From assembly GCA_963734025.1 (NCBI GenBank), contig CAVTFR010000006.1:62001-126000 (forward strand): a DNA stretch of 64,000 bases, given 5' to 3'. Source of the stretch: JACVRW01 sp963734025 (GTDB lineage: Bacteria; Actinomycetota; Thermoleophilia; Solirubrobacterales; Thermoleophilaceae). Under the pieces are notes generated by a model. The model was not told where the DNA came from, ran no database searches, and worked only from the letters and a program-made list of their open reading frames with translations. Positions 62,811-64,000 of the stretch are shown here, piece after piece; position 1 is the first letter of the stretch; each line of letters starts with the position of its first letter. Position numbers and translations under genes: made by a program.

Positions 62811-63776
62811 CTAGGGAACCGGCGTCGAAGCCCAGGCGGCCTCGGCCTTGCGGCGCCGCTCCGCCGCCTCGTCGGCAACCTCCGGCAGCCACTCAAGGTA
62901 GGCGCCGACGTCGAACGGGCTGTCCTCGATGTCATAGGTGTACTCGCCGGCCTCGATCTTCTCCCAGTCCGCCAGGAGCTCGTCCTCCTCGACCTGGTAG
63001 AAGCTCACCCGGTCCCCGGGCCGGAGCAGGAACGGGCTGTCGCCAAACCCCTCGTTCCTGCGCTCGAGGTCGAAGATCCGAAGCGTCCGCCCGAGCAGCT
63101 GATACCCGCCCGGGGACTCGACCGGATAGATCGCGAAGCACGGGCCGCCGAGCCCGAGGGTTCCCTCAGCCGTCCAGGTGCGCGTCGGGTTGTACTTCGG
63201 GACGGACACGATGTAGCGCGGGTCCATGGGGAACATGAACGGAAGGCCGGGGAAGAAGCCGACGAACCCGTTCCACTGTTCGGTGCCTATCACCGACGCC
63301 CATAGCTCGTCGCGGCTCGAGAGCCCGTTGTACCTGACCATGTAGTCGATGTTGTTTCCGCCCTCGCAGTTGGGGGCGTCGGACCGGATTCCGTCGATGT
63401 AGCGCTTCACCGCCCTTCGCGTCGTCGAGTCGTCGAGGGCGACCGGCAGGCGGACGCGCCGGCTGGGGATCTGGATGTCGTGTTCCGCGGGGAGCTCCTC
63501 GTGCAGCGTCCGAAGAACGTCGAGAAGCTCATCGGCGGAGAGGTCGTCCGGCACGTATCTCACGAGAATCGAGCGGAATCCGGGCGCGACGTCGATGACG
63601 CCGTCGAGGTTCCGGTCCCGGAGCGCCTTGTCGACGGCGAGAACGAAGAAGTTGAGCGTCAGGTCGAGGTCCATCTCGCCGTACTCGATCAGCAGTGCAC
63701 GCTCGCCCGCGTGGCGATAGACGATGGTGGGCTTGCCATCCGCAGCCGGCGCCTGGTCCGCGATCGGCGCGATCAT
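62811..63776 (-). CDS. pxpB: PxpB/KipI-type subunit (5-oxoprolinase subunit B-like), longer than usual
   Basis: A 321-residue protein with the KipI/PxpB landmarks: RHAGERALLIEYGEMDLDL, VIDVAPGFRSILVRY, FVGFFPGLPFMFPMDPRY and FAIYPVESPGGYQLLGRTL. Ordinary PxpB proteins are about 220-240 residues; this one has a longer middle (SRDELWASVIGTEQWNG) and about 60 extra acidic C-terminal residues. GGAGGAGG lies before the ATG. First gene of the leftward hyu/pxp operon and divergent from the biotin carrier gene. PxpA is not in the window. Confidence 0.9.
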   Translation of the reverse strand: MIAPIADQAPAADGKPTIVYRHAGERALLIEYGEMDLDLTLNFFVLAVDKALRDRNLDGVIDVAPGFRSILVRYVPDDLSADELLDVLRTLHEELPAEHDIQIPSRRVRLPVALDDSTTRRAVKRYIDGIRSDAPNCEGGNNIDYMVRYNGLSSRDELWASVIGTEQWNGFVGFFPGLPFMFPMDPRYIVSVPKYNPTRTWTAEGTLGLGGPCFAIYPVESPGGYQLLGRTLRIFDLERRNEGFGDSPFLLRPGDRVSFYQVEEDELLADWEKIEAGEYTYDIEDSPFDVGAYLEWLPEVADEAAERRRKAEAAWASTPVP

Positions 63777-63887
63777 CGGTTCCTCCTCCTCCCTGTCCTC
63801 AAGCCTGGAGGCTCGGCGCGCCCATGCTATAGGTAGGCGAGCGCGACGGGGGGCGACCCGTCGGACAGGGAGACGAGAGGAGCGCAG

Positions 63888-64000
63888 ATGGCCGACCGGA
63901 CGACGATCAAGGCCCCCGTACCCGGGACCTTCTATCGCCGGCCCACCCCGGACGAGGAACCGTACGCGAACGAGGGAGACCGCATCTCGAACGGACAGGT
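63888..64000 (+). CDS. accB: biotin carboxyl carrier protein (partial, runs off window)
   Basis: The first 37 codons are visible: MADRTTIKAPVPGTFYRRPT followed by PDEEPYANEGDRISNG. This is the biotinyl/lipoyl-attachment domain start of AccB-type carriers (APVPGTFYR...P). The biotinylated lysine lies beyond the window. GAGAGGAG precedes the ATG by about 6 nt. BCCP and biotin carboxylase genes commonly accompany PxpB/PxpC, so an accC-like gene may follow. Confidence 0.85.
   Translation, partial: MADRTTIKAPVPGTFYRRPTPDEEPYANEGDRISNGQ

Overview
The window is a stretch of very GC-rich, densely packed bacterial chromosome with no phage, integrase, insertion sequence or CRISPR array that I can see. 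The gene content suggests a high-GC actinobacterium, most plausibly of the class Thermoleophilia (Solirubrobacterales/Gaiellales-like). Supporting signs are an ECF42-type sigma factor paired with a YCII protein, a LuxR-HTH fused to HD-GYP, F420-type LLM oxidoreductases, a TadE-like/M15/GH23 fusion, TANNNT -10 boxes placed 6-8 nt before start codons (leaderless style), and heavy use of GTG/TTG starts with 4-nt stop/start overlaps. The taxonomic call is an inference.

Layout. 1-5.8 kb: a degenerate GH15-like protein, an EamA exporter, a secreted DUF1963 protein, the ECF42/YCII pair, a short GNAT-like protein and a decayed VOC pseudogene. 5.8-23.5 kb: the dominant locus, for glycerol and dihydroxyacetone use. 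Read leftward it runs glpF-dhaK-dhaL-glpK-[hairpin]-glpA-glpB-glpC-dhaM/HPr/EI-pgsA-SDR epimerase-HD-GYP/LuxR, with very short spacers or overlaps. An IclR regulator and a second glpK diverge from it across a perfect 17-bp palindrome, and a PlsC-like acyltransferase lies next to the second glpK. Glycerol enters through GlpF, is phosphorylated by GlpK and oxidised by GlpABC; dihydroxyacetone is phosphorylated by DhaKL using PEP through the fused DhaM/HPr/EI protein. Glycerol-3-phosphate can also feed PgsA and PlsC for phospholipid.

23.6-28.8 kb: a small acidic 20-residue-repeat protein, then a MarR regulator and a six-gene redox operon (YceI, FMN reductase, LLM oxidoreductase, hemerythrin, single-cysteine DsbA-like protein, DUF5996). 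Closely related MarR-type boxes lie before marR and before yceI. A tRNA-Gly(CCC) follows on the other strand. 28.8-40.1 kb: cytochrome c maturation genes (TlpA/CcmG-like, CcmH, CcdA), an F420-type LLM oxidoreductase, an MFS transporter, argS with an altered HIGH motif, rlmH, DUF3467, an M28 peptidase, a frameshifted M48 peptidase, and a phosphoesterase-lipoprotein-Ser/Thr kinase cassette.

40.2-56.4 kb (all leftward): a TadE-like/M15/GH23 cell-wall enzyme, a glutamine synthetase family gene, a solute-binding-like protein, P450, MBL-like and MaoC proteins, then uvrC-rapZ-gap-pgk-tpiA-gpmI, hsp20, tgt and a DAO-type oxidoreductase. 56.4-64 kb: a decayed region with an LLM remnant, a PNPOx-like protein, and a hydantoinase/oxoprolinase cluster hyuB-hyuA-pxpC-pxpB with a divergent biotin carboxyl carrier gene running off the end.

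Two cautions. Five genes (glpB, the M48 peptidase, the glutamine synthetase, the M15/GH23 fusion and the VOC gene) carry frameshifts. In four of them the lengths fit single-base insertions, so indel errors in the assembly are a serious alternative to real decay. All function calls are by reading the sequence, without any database search.
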